Source: Candidatus Gastranaerophilales bacterium
GTDB taxonomy: Bacteria > Cyanobacteriota > Vampirovibrionia > Gastranaerophilales > Gastranaerophilaceae
DNA: 64,000 nucleotides
Assembly (NCBI GenBank): GCA_900766355.1
Contig: CAAFVD010000116.1
Coordinates: 124,001-188,000 of the forward strand
Direction: 5' to 3'
The position numbers and the translations under genes were made by a program. A model generated the notes under the pieces. That model made no database searches. It saw only the letters and a program-made list of their open reading frames with translations, and was not told the DNA's origin. This document shows, piece after piece, positions 25,025 through 34,530 of the stretch. Position 1 is the stretch's first letter. Each line of letters starts with the position of its first letter.

Positions 25025-26890
25025 CTATCTATTTAAAAGCACCATCAAAACAGATATATCCGCAGGTTTTACACCACCAATACGGGCAGCTTGTGCAAGA
25101 TTTACAGGTCTGATTTTATTTAATTTTTCTTTAGTTTCTGTTGAAATATGTTCCATTGACATATAATCGATATTTTCAGGGATTCTGAATTTTTCCAATT
25201 TAGAAGCCTGTTCAATTTGGATTTCTTGACGCTTTAAATATCCATCATATTTTATTAAAACTTCAACTTCTTCATACACATCTTGACTTAAATTAAGTTC
25301 ATTCGTTTCTGAATCAATTTCTTTTAACACTTTATATGTAATATTTGGACGTTTTAACAATTCCGCTAAGCGCATTGTTCTATCTATATGCTCATCATAT
25401 TTTGCTAAAATACTATTCAATTCATCTGAATAAACTGCTCTTACATTAGCTAAACGAGTCATTTCAGATTTTATTGTTTCCTGCTTATCTAAGAATCGTT
25501 GATACTGAGCATCATCTACCAATCCTATTTTATGACCAATAGGAGTCAAACGCTCATCTGCATTATCCTGACGTAATAACAATCTATATTCAGAACGAGA
25601 AGTTAACATTCTATAAGGTTCTTCAATATCTTTTGTTACTAAATCATCAATCAATGTTCCAATATAAGAAGAACTTCTTGAAAGTTCTAACATTTCTGAA
25701 CCATTTACATAATTAAACGCATTTATACCAGCAATTAAACCTTGTGCAGCAGCTTCTTCATACCCACTTGTACCATTTATCTGTCCTGCACAGAACAAGC
25801 CTTCTACGACTTTAGACATTAATGAATGTTTTGTCTGAACTGCTGGAATATAATCATATTCAACAGCATAAGCAGGTTTTATTATATGAGCATTCTCTAA
25901 ACCTGGTAACGTATGCAACATTTTCACTTGAACATCTGCTGGCAAACTTGTTGAAAAACCTTGAATATATATTTCATAAGTTCCAAGTCCTTCAGGTTCA
26001 ATAAAAATATGATGTGAAGGGTTATGAGAAAACCGTTTAACCTTATCTTCTATAGATGGGCAATAACGTGGTCCAACTCCATGAATCAAACCTTGATACA
26101 TAGGTGATTTATCAAGATTTGCACGAATAATTTCGTGAGTTTGCTCATTTGTTCTTGTCAAATAACAAGGAACTTGTTTTCGAACTGGTCTATTTGGCTT
26201 GAACGAATAAAAATGTAATTCATCATCTCCTGGTTGAATTAACATCTTTGAGTAATCAATCGTCCTTTTATCAACTCTTGCAGGAGTTCCTGTTTTTAAT
26301 TTTTTAATATTTATGCCGAGTTTTTGTAACGATTCAGAAAGTCCTAAAGCTGGGCGCTCACCTAATCTTCCTGCGTCATAAGATTTTAATCCTACAAAAA
26401 TTTTACCATTTAAAGACGTACCTGTTGTCAAAATTATTGACTGACAAGAGTATTCAATACCAAACTCATCAATAGCACCTGTAACTTTGCCATCTTTTGT
26501 TAAAATTTCTGTTATACAAGTCTGCTTCAAGAAAATATTATCAGTTGATTCTATAATATTTCTCATATAACGCATATATTCCGCTTTATCTGATTGTGCT
26601 CTCAAGGCTCTAACTGCTGGGCCTTTTGATGAATTCAATATTTTCATCTGTATATAAGTTGCATCAGCAACCTCACCCATTACACCACCTAAAGCATCAA
26701 TTTCACGAACCAAAGTTGATTTGGCAGGGCCCCCAACTGCTGGGTTACATGGCATCAGAGCTATGTGTTCTATATTCAAGGTACATAACAAGACCTTTAA
26801 ACCCAAACGAGCAGAAGATATTGCAGCCTCACAACCAGCATGACCTGCACCTACAACTATCACATCAAATTTATTTTTTAAATAATCCAT
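25025..26890 (-). CDS. mnmG: tRNA uridine-5-carboxymethylaminomethyl(34) synthesis enzyme MnmG
   Basis: MnmG, with MnmE, installs the cmnm5 group on wobble uridine 34. The 621-residue protein shows the FAD motif VVGAGHAGCEAAISSARLG at the N-terminus, MPCNPAVGGPAKSTLVREIDALGG, TTGTSLNGKIFVG, AGRLGERPALGLSESL, the GPRYCPSIEDKVKRF signature with the catalytic Cys, and AGQINGTSGYEEAAAQGL. The C-terminal helical MnmE-binding region ends ADISVLMVLLNR. The length is normal. It is predicted leaderless: TATAAT ends 6 nt before the ATG. mnmE is not in the window. Confidence 0.97.
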   Translation of the reverse strand: MDYLKNKFDVIVVGAGHAGCEAAISSARLGLKVLLCTLNIEHIALMPCNPAVGGPAKSTLVREIDALGGVMGEVADATYIQMKILNSSKGPAVRALRAQSDKAEYMRYMRNIIESTDNIFLKQTCITEILTKDGKVTGAIDEFGIEYSCQSIILTTGTSLNGKIFVGLKSYDAGRLGERPALGLSESLQKLGINIKKLKTGTPARVDKRTIDYSKMLIQPGDDELHFYSFKPNRPVRKQVPCYLTRTNEQTHEIIRANLDKSPMYQGLIHGVGPRYCPSIEDKVKRFSHNPSHHIFIEPEGLGTYEIYIQGFSTSLPADVQVKMLHTLPGLENAHIIKPAYAVEYDYIPAVQTKHSLMSKVVEGLFCAGQINGTSGYEEAAAQGLIAGINAFNYVNGSEMLELSRSSSYIGTLIDDLVTKDIEEPYRMLTSRSEYRLLLRQDNADERLTPIGHKIGLVDDAQYQRFLDKQETIKSEMTRLANVRAVYSDELNSILAKYDEHIDRTMRLAELLKRPNITYKVLKEIDSETNELNLSQDVYEEVEVLIKYDGYLKRQEIQIEQASKLEKFRIPENIDYMSMEHISTETKEKLNKIRPVNLAQAARIGGVKPADISVLMVLLNR

Positions 26891-26896
26891 ATAATA

Positions 26897-26902
26897 ATTA
26901 TA
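26897..26902 (-). promoter_or_regulatory. -10 box of mnmG, leaderless
   Basis: TATAAT on the minus strand (26897-26902) is followed by 6 nt (TATTAT) and then the ATG at 26890. No ribosome-binding site is possible. Confidence 0.5.
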
Positions 26903-26930
26903 GTATAATAATAAAAAACGAGGTAGGATT

Positions 26931-27431
26931 ATGTTAAAAAAATTTGGAATATTATTTTTTATTTTTTGTATTGGTTTAAACTCTTTTGCTTATAATATTA
27001 CAGAAATCAAATCTACATTATTCGCAAAAGATTGTATACACAAGCTTGAAACACAAGAGTTCAAAACTCTTATACAACAACATAAAAAAGATACAAACTA
27101 TCTTGAAAACTATTATGCTACCCAATCTGGCTATAAATATTATAAAAATAACGATTTAAAAGGTTATTTTATACCTAAACTTGATGTTTTATATATGTAC
27201 TCGCTACAAGAACGAAATAACCCTCGTATAATTTATTATTATAATATATGGGGACAGTTACAAAACCTTGATTTTATTTACGGAGAATACCCTGGATATC
27301 CTTATTTTGCACGAAAATACAAACCAAATGGACAACTAATTAACACAATTTATTATCCCGAAAGCAATACTCAAATAATATTTGATAAAACAGGAAACAA
27401 ATACAAAATAGAAAAAATAGAAAACGATTAA
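26931..27431 (+). CDS. Secreted hypothetical protein
   Basis: The 166-residue protein has a clear signal peptide (KKFGILFFIFCIGLNSFA, with likely cleavage after SFA near residue 20). The mature part is Tyr- and Asn-rich and ends with repeated strand-turn units around YYYNIWGQLQ, YKPNGQLINTIYYPES and FDKTGNKYKI, which resemble MORN/YwqK-type 'nGxl' repeats. No catalytic motif is seen. A good GGTAGGA ribosome-binding site precedes the ATG. It is divergent from mnmG and overlaps the 3' end of the next minus-strand gene by 4 bp. Confidence 0.7.
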   Translation: MLKKFGILFFIFCIGLNSFAYNITEIKSTLFAKDCIHKLETQEFKTLIQQHKKDTNYLENYYATQSGYKYYKNNDLKGYFIPKLDVLYMYSLQERNNPRIIYYYNIWGQLQNLDFIYGEYPGYPYFARKYKPNGQLINTIYYPESNTQIIFDKTGNKYKIEKIEND

Positions 27432-27766
27432 TCCCAATCAGTTTTTTCTATAAATAAATTTACTGATTCCTTAAAATTCTCAGGAGTTCTTAGATTCTTC
27501 AATCCTACAACCTCTGCGGATTGAGATTTGAACAACTTATTATAAACACTTAATCCTACATAAATAACAACAGATGATGTAGCAACCCCAAGCATTGCCA
27601 TTAAAAATTTAAAAACAATTCCTTTTTTGGATACTGGAGCTTTTGTAACGGCTGCTATATCATTATCCAATGCAGTATTCTCTGCGTAAGAAGGAAGTTG
27701 TAATGGCATAAGAAATGCCATTACAAAAACCATACTTATTAAAAACTTTTTAAAATTATTCTTCAT
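27428..27766 (-). CDS. Hypothetical exported or membrane protein
   Basis: I placed the start at ATG 27766, where KKFLISMVFVMAFLMPLQLPSYAE makes a convincing signal peptide; the longer reading frame upstream is the RNase E/G tail in another frame. The resulting 112-residue protein has a second hydrophobic segment (FLMAMLGVATSSVVIYVGLSV, about residues 59-79) and a basic/acidic tail ending FIEKTDWD. It overlaps the end of the RNase E/G gene by 11 bp, so it is translated from the same message. The function is unknown. Confidence 0.65.
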   Translation of the reverse strand: MKNNFKKFLISMVFVMAFLMPLQLPSYAENTALDNDIAAVTKAPVSKKGIVFKFLMAMLGVATSSVVIYVGLSVYNKLFKSQSAEVVGLKNLRTPENFKESVNLFIEKTDWD

Positions 27767-29564
27767 CTTCAGTCTTTTTCTTTGTTGTTTTGGTAGTCTT
27801 TTTAGCTCTACCTTTACCTCTATTTGGACGTCTGCCTTTTTTAGGTGCATCTTCAACAGGTGTTTCAGAAACATTATCACTTACTTCTTCTGCTTTTTCA
27901 ACAGTTTTTTCTTCAACAACTGCTTCCTCTTTTTTAGGTGTTACATCTGCATCTTTTTCGATTACTGGTGAAATTTCTGCATCTTGAGGAACAACCTCAG
28001 TTGCTAATTCCTTTTCAGCAGTTTCTTTTTCTACAGCCTCTTTAACTTTGTTTTTAGCGTATTTTGAGTTCTTTCTGCCACCTTTTGTTTTCTTTTTAGA
28101 TTCTGCAGCATTTTGCATATCCTCTTGAACAGTTGTTGAAGGATTTGCAACTTCAACTGTCATTTCGGTTGTTGTTTCTTCTATTATTTCAGTTTCTTCA
28201 ACCTTTGGTTTGTTATCCTGTTTGTTATTTTTGTTATAACGACCATTACCATTGTTGTTATTACCAGTTTTCTTAAAACCACTCAATGGTAATTTCATTT
28301 TTGCAGCTTTAGCTCTATATTCACCATCTGCAGTAGCTGATGCATACTTGATATCTTCCATAATAAAGCCATTACCTTGACAATGTGGACATTTCTTAGC
28401 AAATATTTCAGCTAATGCTTGACCTTGACGGTGACGAGTTAATTCTACCAAACCTAAATCAGACAACTGACCAACTTGAGGCTTAGCTTTATCTGGTTCT
28501 AAAGCTAATTCCAATTCTTCCATCATAGCAAGTTTATCAACACGAGAAGTCATATCTATAAAATCAACAATTACCATACCGCCAATATTACGCAAACGTA
28601 ATTGTCTTGCGATTTCATGAACTGCTTCTATATTAGTTTTCAAAATTGTTTCATCTTGAGTTGCAGAACTTACAAATTTACCACTGTTTACATCAATTAC
28701 AGTCAATGCCTCTGTTGTTTGAATAAACAAATATCCACCTGATGGCATATTAACTTTTGTTTGTAATGCCGCTTTTATCTCTTTATGTATATCCATTGCA
28801 ACTAATAAAGGTTCTGTTCCTTTATACAAAGTCACCTTGATATCTTTATTCATGTGCCATGTTTGAAGAAGGTTTTGTAAACGATTCATAGCAAACGCTG
28901 TATCTACAATAATTTCTTGAGTATCTTCGGTACAAGCTTCTCTTATAACTCTATATAGCAAATCTTGGTCACGATATAAAAGAGCTGGAGCCGTAACAGT
29001 TTCTGCAGAAGTTACTATACCATTCCATTTTTCTAACAAAATTTCTAAATCTTCTTGAATATCGGCTTCTGATTGACCTTCAGCTTCTGTTCTTACGATA
29101 ACTCCTACTCCAACAGGTTTCAAAAGACTGACAATAGATTTTAATCTTGCTCTTTCTTTTACTGAAGATATTTTTCTACTTACATTTATACCGGCTTCAT
29201 TTGGCATTAACACTAAAAATCTACCAGGCAAGCTAATTTCTGTAGTAACTCTTGGTCCTTTATGTCCTGTAGGTTCTTTTACAACTTGAACCACTAATTT
29301 TTGTTTAGGAGCAAGCTTATCTTGTAATGCACCTTTTTTCATAACATCTTGAGCGTGCAAAAATCCCATTTTATCAGAGCCAACATTAACAAAAGCGGCA
29401 TCAATACTAGGTAAAACATTTTCTACTTGGGCTAAATATACATCACCTAAAAGAATTTCACCTCTATTGATATAAAATTCTGAAACCTTGCCATTCTCAA
29501 TAAGGGCAGCAATGTTATCACGTTCTGCAATAACGATTTTCTGACTCATAACTTCGTTTTTCAT
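27756..29564 (-). CDS. rng: Ribonuclease E/G family protein
   Basis: This is a single-strand-specific endoribonuclease for mRNA decay and rRNA/tRNA maturation. The 602-residue protein has an S1-like RNA-binding segment (GEILLGDVYLAQVENVLPS, then GSDKMGFLHAQDV), the 5'-sensor/RNase H part (KGPRVTTEISLPGRFLVLMP), the catalytic Mg2+ Asp residues in TVIDVNSGKF and MVIVDFIDM, and the zinc-link Cys pair CPHCQGNG. After about residue 405 comes a 190-residue low-complexity tail, first Asn/Lys-rich and then Glu/Val-rich, ending in a basic KGRRPNRGKGRAKKTTK stretch. Such a tail may bind RNA or partner proteins. The neighbouring radical-SAM gene is its usual companion. Confidence 0.92.
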   Translation of the reverse strand: MKNEVMSQKIVIAERDNIAALIENGKVSEFYINRGEILLGDVYLAQVENVLPSIDAAFVNVGSDKMGFLHAQDVMKKGALQDKLAPKQKLVVQVVKEPTGHKGPRVTTEISLPGRFLVLMPNEAGINVSRKISSVKERARLKSIVSLLKPVGVGVIVRTEAEGQSEADIQEDLEILLEKWNGIVTSAETVTAPALLYRDQDLLYRVIREACTEDTQEIIVDTAFAMNRLQNLLQTWHMNKDIKVTLYKGTEPLLVAMDIHKEIKAALQTKVNMPSGGYLFIQTTEALTVIDVNSGKFVSSATQDETILKTNIEAVHEIARQLRLRNIGGMVIVDFIDMTSRVDKLAMMEELELALEPDKAKPQVGQLSDLGLVELTRHRQGQALAEIFAKKCPHCQGNGFIMEDIKYASATADGEYRAKAAKMKLPLSGFKKTGNNNNGNGRYNKNNKQDNKPKVEETEIIEETTTEMTVEVANPSTTVQEDMQNAAESKKKTKGGRKNSKYAKNKVKEAVEKETAEKELATEVVPQDAEISPVIEKDADVTPKKEEAVVEEKTVEKAEEVSDNVSETPVEDAPKKGRRPNRGKGRAKKTTKTTKKKTEDEE

Positions 29565-29581
29565 GTTAAATCCTTTATAAA

Positions 29582-32104
29582 CTACAATTCGTGTAACTCT
29601 TTATCAAAAAAGCGAGTACGCACTATTTCATAATCATACGTTTTGCCAATCAAATTCATAAAATCATCTATACGGACAGCTGGAATTTCGCTATTTTGAC
29701 CGGTTCTCAATACTATGAATAAACTTTCATCATCAAATTTATATGAATAAATAGATGGTTTAATGTTTATTGTTTTTTGTAAACCTTTTTTGTTTTTCTT
29801 TGAAATAACAATTTCTTCAAGAGAAAAAACTTTGTCTGTATTATACTTTAATTCTTCAAATTTGTAAAGTTCTTTATCAATTGGAGTAACTTTATATTCT
29901 GCCCAATAAACAGTCGTATCTATAGACTTGTATGGAGGTGTCATCTTCTTAACTTCGATAACTCTTGCCATTTCTGGAAGCACCTCAATTAGTTTTTTCT
30001 GAACAACATCAACAGAAATATCCTCTAACAAATCCACATCTACAAACTCGCATTGACTCTCAATAAACAAAGGCAAAGCAACACCCATAGAAACTTTCAT
30101 TGTTGGGTTATATCCATGAGAATAAGCTATTTTTAAACCTGTTCTTGATAAAGCCTTTAAGAATGTGTTTTGCCAATCTAAGTGAGAAAAATACCTCAAA
30201 GTCCCTAGTTTTGTAATCTTAATCCTATATTTTGTCACCACTTCGTTTTGATAAGAGGTGTCAAATGCAGGATCAACATGCACTGCTGGTTTGATTTTTA
30301 GAGCAGCTTCTGATGGGATATAAGGCTTTGCTAAAATCTTTTTAGTATGTAAATTTGGACAAACACCACAATTTACACATTTTTGTTCACAAGTTGGTTG
30401 CAAAACAAATTCACACCCTTGAGCAAAAGCTTGTTTATATTCATTAATTAACCAAGTTTTATCAATACCAGTATCTATAAAATCCCAAGGTAAAGGTTCT
30501 GTTAAGCCATACTCTTTTTCAGCAAGTTGTGCAATATCCAATCCACATTCTTTAGCCGTATCTTGCCATATGTGTTTATTAAAATACTCACCCCACGCAT
30601 CTAAGTAACAACCTTTTTTATAAAGTGCTTCTATATAGTTACAAAGTTTATCATCACCACGAGTTAATACTGCTTCCATTTGAGAAACAAATTTCTCGTG
30701 ATAATTGATTTTCACCCCTTTTATTTTGTCTGTTTTTTCTTTCAAATACTTGATATGAGCAGTTACTTCATCAAGATTCATTTGCCCTGCCCATTGGAAC
30801 GGAGTAAAAGGTTTAGGTACAAAAATAGATAACGTACAAGTCAAGTCAAAACCATGTTTTAACCCTTTTTCTTGTTTCAACAATTTTGCTCTATATTTAA
30901 TTTTTGAAAGAAGTTCAGCCATTTCGTCCATATCTTCAAGAGTTTCTGTCGGTAGCCCCGCAATAAAATACAATTTAATACGTGACCACCCGTTCTCATA
31001 AAGAGTCAAAGCAGCATTCAAAATTTGTTCTTCTGAAATATTCTTCTTTATAACATTTCTAAGTCTTTGACTACCAGCCTCTGGAGCTAAAGTCATTGTA
31101 GATTTTCTAACAGATTGAACTAGATTTGCTAACTCTAAATTAAACCCATCTATTCTTTGACTAGGCAGAGAAACTGAAACCTTTTGTTCATTAAAATCAA
31201 CTGCAAGCTCTTTTATAACTTCTTTTATATTAGAATAATCGTTTGAAGACAAAGAAAGAAGTGAATATTCATCATAACCTGTATTCTTTACAAGAGTTTT
31301 TGCAATTTTAACAATATCCTCTCCACTACGCTCTCTTATCGGTAACGTAACGTGTCCAGGCTGACAAAAACGACACATTCTTCCACAACCTCTACGAATT
31401 TCTACAACTGCTCTATCTTGAACAGAGCTAGAATACGGTATAGGATAAGATGTTGGTGCAGTTTCAAGAGATAACTGTGCAATTCTTTTTCTTACTTTTG
31501 AGTTATAACCTTTTACCCAAACTCCCTCAATTTTTGATAACTCTTGTAATCGTTTTTTTCTTGGATAATTTTTGGTATTCTTTAAAACATCACAAAATTC
31601 AAGCAAAACATCTTCACCATCACCTATTAAAAAACAATCTATAAAATCAGACATCGGTAACGGATTATATGTACAAGGGCCTCCTGCAAAAACTATTGGG
31701 TCTGAATCATCTCTATAATCATTTCGATAAGGAATTTGACTTACCTCTAGCATTTTTAGAACTGTAGGATAAGCCATTTCATACTGTAGAGAAAACCCGA
31801 CAGCATCAAAGTTCTTTAAATTTCTTTTTGACTCCACGCCATATAAAGTTGGTGTAGCATAATCAGGTTCAGGAGCATATACTCTATCTGCCATATACTC
31901 ATCAACTTTATTAACAAGTTCATAAAGAACCCTCACACCTAGATTACTTATTCCTATTTCATATTTATCGGGAAAAGCTAAAGCAATTCTTACTTGAGCT
32001 TTATCAAAATCCTTGTTACAGGAAAGAAATTCTCCACCTACATACTGATAGGGTTTTGTGCAGTTGTAAAGGTTTTCTCTTTGTTGTCTAAAAAAACAAT
32101 TCAT
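29582..32104 (-). CDS. Radical SAM protein fused to DUF2344 (TIGR03960/TIGR03936)
   Basis: The 840-residue protein joins two families that are separate in many bacteria. Residues 1 to about 620 are the TIGR03960 radical SAM part, with a B12-binding-like N-terminal region and the iron-sulfur motif CGRMCRFC (about residues 239-246). A Cys cluster, CEQKCVNCGVC, near residue 588 suggests a further metal site. Residues from about 640 are DUF2344 (KYRIKITKLGTLRYFSHLDW, then KIAYSHGYNPTMKVSMGVALPL). The substrate is unknown; the constant link to RNase E/G suggests RNA or ribosome modification. It precedes rng by 17 bp in the same operon. Confidence 0.88.
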   Translation of the reverse strand: MNCFFRQQRENLYNCTKPYQYVGGEFLSCNKDFDKAQVRIALAFPDKYEIGISNLGVRVLYELVNKVDEYMADRVYAPEPDYATPTLYGVESKRNLKNFDAVGFSLQYEMAYPTVLKMLEVSQIPYRNDYRDDSDPIVFAGGPCTYNPLPMSDFIDCFLIGDGEDVLLEFCDVLKNTKNYPRKKRLQELSKIEGVWVKGYNSKVRKRIAQLSLETAPTSYPIPYSSSVQDRAVVEIRRGCGRMCRFCQPGHVTLPIRERSGEDIVKIAKTLVKNTGYDEYSLLSLSSNDYSNIKEVIKELAVDFNEQKVSVSLPSQRIDGFNLELANLVQSVRKSTMTLAPEAGSQRLRNVIKKNISEEQILNAALTLYENGWSRIKLYFIAGLPTETLEDMDEMAELLSKIKYRAKLLKQEKGLKHGFDLTCTLSIFVPKPFTPFQWAGQMNLDEVTAHIKYLKEKTDKIKGVKINYHEKFVSQMEAVLTRGDDKLCNYIEALYKKGCYLDAWGEYFNKHIWQDTAKECGLDIAQLAEKEYGLTEPLPWDFIDTGIDKTWLINEYKQAFAQGCEFVLQPTCEQKCVNCGVCPNLHTKKILAKPYIPSEAALKIKPAVHVDPAFDTSYQNEVVTKYRIKITKLGTLRYFSHLDWQNTFLKALSRTGLKIAYSHGYNPTMKVSMGVALPLFIESQCEFVDVDLLEDISVDVVQKKLIEVLPEMARVIEVKKMTPPYKSIDTTVYWAEYKVTPIDKELYKFEELKYNTDKVFSLEEIVISKKNKKGLQKTINIKPSIYSYKFDDESLFIVLRTGQNSEIPAVRIDDFMNLIGKTYDYEIVRTRFFDKELHEL

Positions 32105-32451
32105 TATGCTAAATCTTCCGGAAAATATTTATCTATTTCGACTATTGTACCATTTAAAACATTGTTATCAAAAGCTTTTATAAACGGAACCAAGTCCTCA
32201 TTTTTTATATCATAATTGTACAAGCAAACCTCACCATCGATTTTACGCATAACACGTACTATGTAATGACATTTTTTAGCATAAGCTAAAAGGTTTGGCT
32301 CTATAAATTTTTTGCCATTTTCATCACGTTTAAGCTTTACATAATTGTACCCTGCAAAGAACTTAATCTTATCATTGTCCTCTAACGGTAAATCACTATT
32401 GTGACGTTTAAAAATATTAATAACTTTTTGGTTTATTTCATCTTTTGCCAT
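32104..32451 (-). CDS. Hypothetical protein (115 aa)
   Basis: The start is taken at ATG 32451, with AGAAGA just upstream; a TTG at 32481 is possible but less likely. The protein (MAKDEINQKVINIFKR to YFPEDLA) is soluble and mixed alpha/beta with no recognisable motif. Its stop overlaps the start of the radical-SAM gene by one base, so it leads that operon and may be a small partner of the radical-SAM protein. The function is unknown. Confidence 0.65.
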   Translation of the reverse strand: MAKDEINQKVINIFKRHNSDLPLEDNDKIKFFAGYNYVKLKRDENGKKFIEPNLLAYAKKCHYIVRVMRKIDGEVCLYNYDIKNEDLVPFIKAFDNNVLNGTIVEIDKYFPEDLA

Positions 32452-32599
32452 TCTTCTAATCCCTATAGTCTTATTAAACAATATAATTTCGACATGTTCA
32501 AGTCATTCATTCGGAGTATAATTTTTTAGAAATATATACTTATTTCAAATTTCTTATATAATTAATTTATAGGGATTAACTTTGGTTAGGAGAATAATT

Positions 32600-32851
32600 A
32601 TGTTACCACTAATAACAGAAGATCAATCGTCTTTAGCTTTTTCTGAGATTTTTCAAGATGTTCAAGTTTGGAGAAAAAACATGATTCATTACTTGAAAGA
32701 AGAAAACCCAGAAATTAATACTGCTATATTAGAGGCAGCTAAAACAACCGATTTAGACCCAAAAGCAGTTGCACTAGGTGCATATATGACATACAGATTA
32801 TTAGAATTGGCATCAGACGAAGATAACGGATTTGATGCTGATGTAGAATAA
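32600..32851 (+). CDS. Small hypothetical protein (83 aa)
   Basis: The start is ATG 32600, with TAGGAG 8 nt upstream. The acidic, helical protein begins MLPLITEDQSSLAFSEIF and ends in an Asp/Glu-rich tail. The middle, ILEAAKTTDLDPKAVALGAYMTYRLLEL, looks like a small helical bundle. I recognise no family. It is divergent from the operon at 29.6-32.5 kb and convergent with ruvC. Confidence 0.65.
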   Translation: MLPLITEDQSSLAFSEIFQDVQVWRKNMIHYLKEENPEINTAILEAAKTTDLDPKAVALGAYMTYRLLELASDEDNGFDADVE

Positions 32852-32893
32852 CATAAAACAAATAGCAATTTAGTATTAAAAATATTGTAAAAA

Positions 32894-33361
32894 TTAGCAA
32901 TTTCTCGAATGACAAATTGCAATTGCTATTGCATCTACAGTATCATCTAGTTTTGGAAGAGTATCTGTGTTTAAAGACAGCTTTACCATACTTTCTACTT
33001 CTTTTTTAGTTGCTCGCCCATACCCCGTTAAAACTTGCTTAACCTCTATGGGAGTGTATTCATAAATAGGAATATTGTATTTTTGTAGAGCAGTTAATAT
33101 AACCCCTCTAGCCTCTGCAACTGGAATTATTGTTTTTTGGTTTTTAAAGAAATAGAGTTTTTCAATAGAGGCACAGTCAGGTCTATATTTTTCAACAATT
33201 GTACACATATCATTGAATATATCTAATAACCTTTCTTCATCTTTACAATCTTTGCAAGTCTGAATCGAACCTGATGAACATAAAGAAATCTCATCATTTG
33301 TATAATCAATTAATCCGTACCCGACAATCGCCATTCCGGGATCTATTCCTAAAATTTTCAT
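32894..33361 (-). CDS. ruvC: Crossover junction endodeoxyribonuclease RuvC
   Basis: RuvC resolves Holliday junctions. The 155-residue protein has the four catalytic acids of the family: Asp7 in LGIDPGMAIVGYG, the Glu in ASIEKLYF, and two Asp in the C-terminal DDTVDAIAIAICH. The GRATKKEVESMV segment is also typical. The transcript is predicted leaderless (see the -10 box). ruvA and ruvB are not in the window. Confidence 0.94.
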   Translation of the reverse strand: MKILGIDPGMAIVGYGLIDYTNDEISLCSSGSIQTCKDCKDEERLLDIFNDMCTIVEKYRPDCASIEKLYFFKNQKTIIPVAEARGVILTALQKYNIPIYEYTPIEVKQVLTGYGRATKKEVESMVKLSLNTDTLPKLDDTVDAIAIAICHSRNC

Positions 33362-33367
33362 GAAATT

Positions 33368-33376
33368 ATTATACCA
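33368..33376 (-). promoter_or_regulatory. Extended -10 box of ruvC, leaderless
   Basis: TGGTATAAT on the minus strand (TATAAT at 33368-33373) is followed by 6 nt (AATTTC) and the ATG at 33361. Confidence 0.6.
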
Positions 33377-33426
33377 TTAAAAATTTTGTGCTAGTATTTA
33401 TATATACAAGACTTTCAGGGGGAACA

Positions 33427-34485
33427 ATGGACGAAAAAAAAATTATAGGCTTTCCAAGAGCAATGTCATATTATACGCACTATCCTTTTTGGTATGGATT
33501 TTTTAATGCGTTAGGTATTGAAGTTGTATTGTCTGACAAAACAACAAAAGAAACGGTTTCTAATGGTGCATCATTAGTTGTTACTGAAACATGCCTACCT
33601 ATAAAAATTTACGTAGGACACGTTTTGAACTTGTTAAATAAAGGTGTAAACAGAATTTTTGTTCCATCTATTCAATCTATTGCTCCTAAAATCTACAACT
33701 GCTCAAAAATCAGAGGATTGCCTGATTTAATCAGAAACATCATAAAACAAGATTTCGAATTAATCGAACCAACTCTTGATAAATCAGAAAAAGATCAAGG
33801 TTTATACAAAATGTTAGCTGAAAGTGTTGCTTGTTTTGGTATAACAGATTTTGATACAATAAGAAACGCATCTAAAGAAGGTTGGAAACTGTACAACAAT
33901 TTTCACGTAATGGCAAGAAGTGGAGTTCCTTACAACAAAGCTTTCAAAAATGCACTTGAAGGAAATATTATATTAGAAAATGACGACAAAGAATACTCAA
34001 TCTCTGTCGCTATCGCAGCTCATGATTATAACATTTTTGATGACCATGCAAGCATGAAGATTTTCCAAAAGCTTGAAAAAATGGGTGTTAAAGTATACAG
34101 TTCGATAAACCTTACAGATGAAAAGAAGATGGAAGGTTTAAACACATTAGACCAAAAAATGTACTGGGCTAACGAACTAGAAATGAACGGAACTGCGGGA
34201 CATTACCTAAAAGACAATAAAATTGACGGTCTTATAACAGTAAACTCATTTGGTTGTGGCCCTGATTCGTTAATGGTTGAAAAAATATCACGCAAAGCAA
34301 AAGAATTTGGTAAACCATTACTTATTTTAACTATTGACGAACATACTGGTGAAGCTGGCTTTATCACAAGATTGGAAGCTTTTGTTGATATGTTATTTAG
34401 AAAAAAGCGTAAACAAATCATTAAACAAGCTAATATAGAAGAAGATTTTTCTCCAAATACTAACATTTGCGAAAATATTATCTAG
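33427..34485 (+). CDS. DUF2229 protein (acyl-CoA dehydratase activase-related)
   Basis: The 352-residue protein starts at ATG 33427 after an AGGGGGAA ribosome-binding site. KIIGFPRAMSYYTHYPFWYGFFNALGIEVVLSD, then VTETCLPIKIYVGHVLNLL, is the DUF2229 (PF09989) signature, and VNSFGCGPDSLMVEKI carries a further Cys of the related 2-hydroxyacyl-CoA dehydratase fold. In 2-hydroxyglutaryl-CoA dehydratase systems this region follows or partners an ASKHA activase with a [4Fe-4S] cluster. Here the activase part is missing and no dehydratase genes are adjacent. It could bind a cluster through Cys near residue 58 and Cys near residue 280. Its role is unknown. Confidence 0.75.
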   Translation: MDEKKIIGFPRAMSYYTHYPFWYGFFNALGIEVVLSDKTTKETVSNGASLVVTETCLPIKIYVGHVLNLLNKGVNRIFVPSIQSIAPKIYNCSKIRGLPDLIRNIIKQDFELIEPTLDKSEKDQGLYKMLAESVACFGITDFDTIRNASKEGWKLYNNFHVMARSGVPYNKAFKNALEGNIILENDDKEYSISVAIAAHDYNIFDDHASMKIFQKLEKMGVKVYSSINLTDEKKMEGLNTLDQKMYWANELEMNGTAGHYLKDNKIDGLITVNSFGCGPDSLMVEKISRKAKEFGKPLLILTIDEHTGEAGFITRLEAFVDMLFRKKRKQIIKQANIEEDFSPNTNICENII

Positions 34486-34493
34486 AATTACTA

Positions 34494-34530
34494 TAAAGGA
34501 GAAGATTACAACTCGTAATTTTCTCCTTTA
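34494..34530. terminator. Bidirectional terminator
   Basis: TAAAGGAGAA (34494-34503) pairs with TTCTCCTTTA (34521-34530), and ATTAC with GTAAT inside, around a 5-nt loop. It lies between convergent genes and includes the last codons of the minus-strand gene at 34506. Confidence 0.65.
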
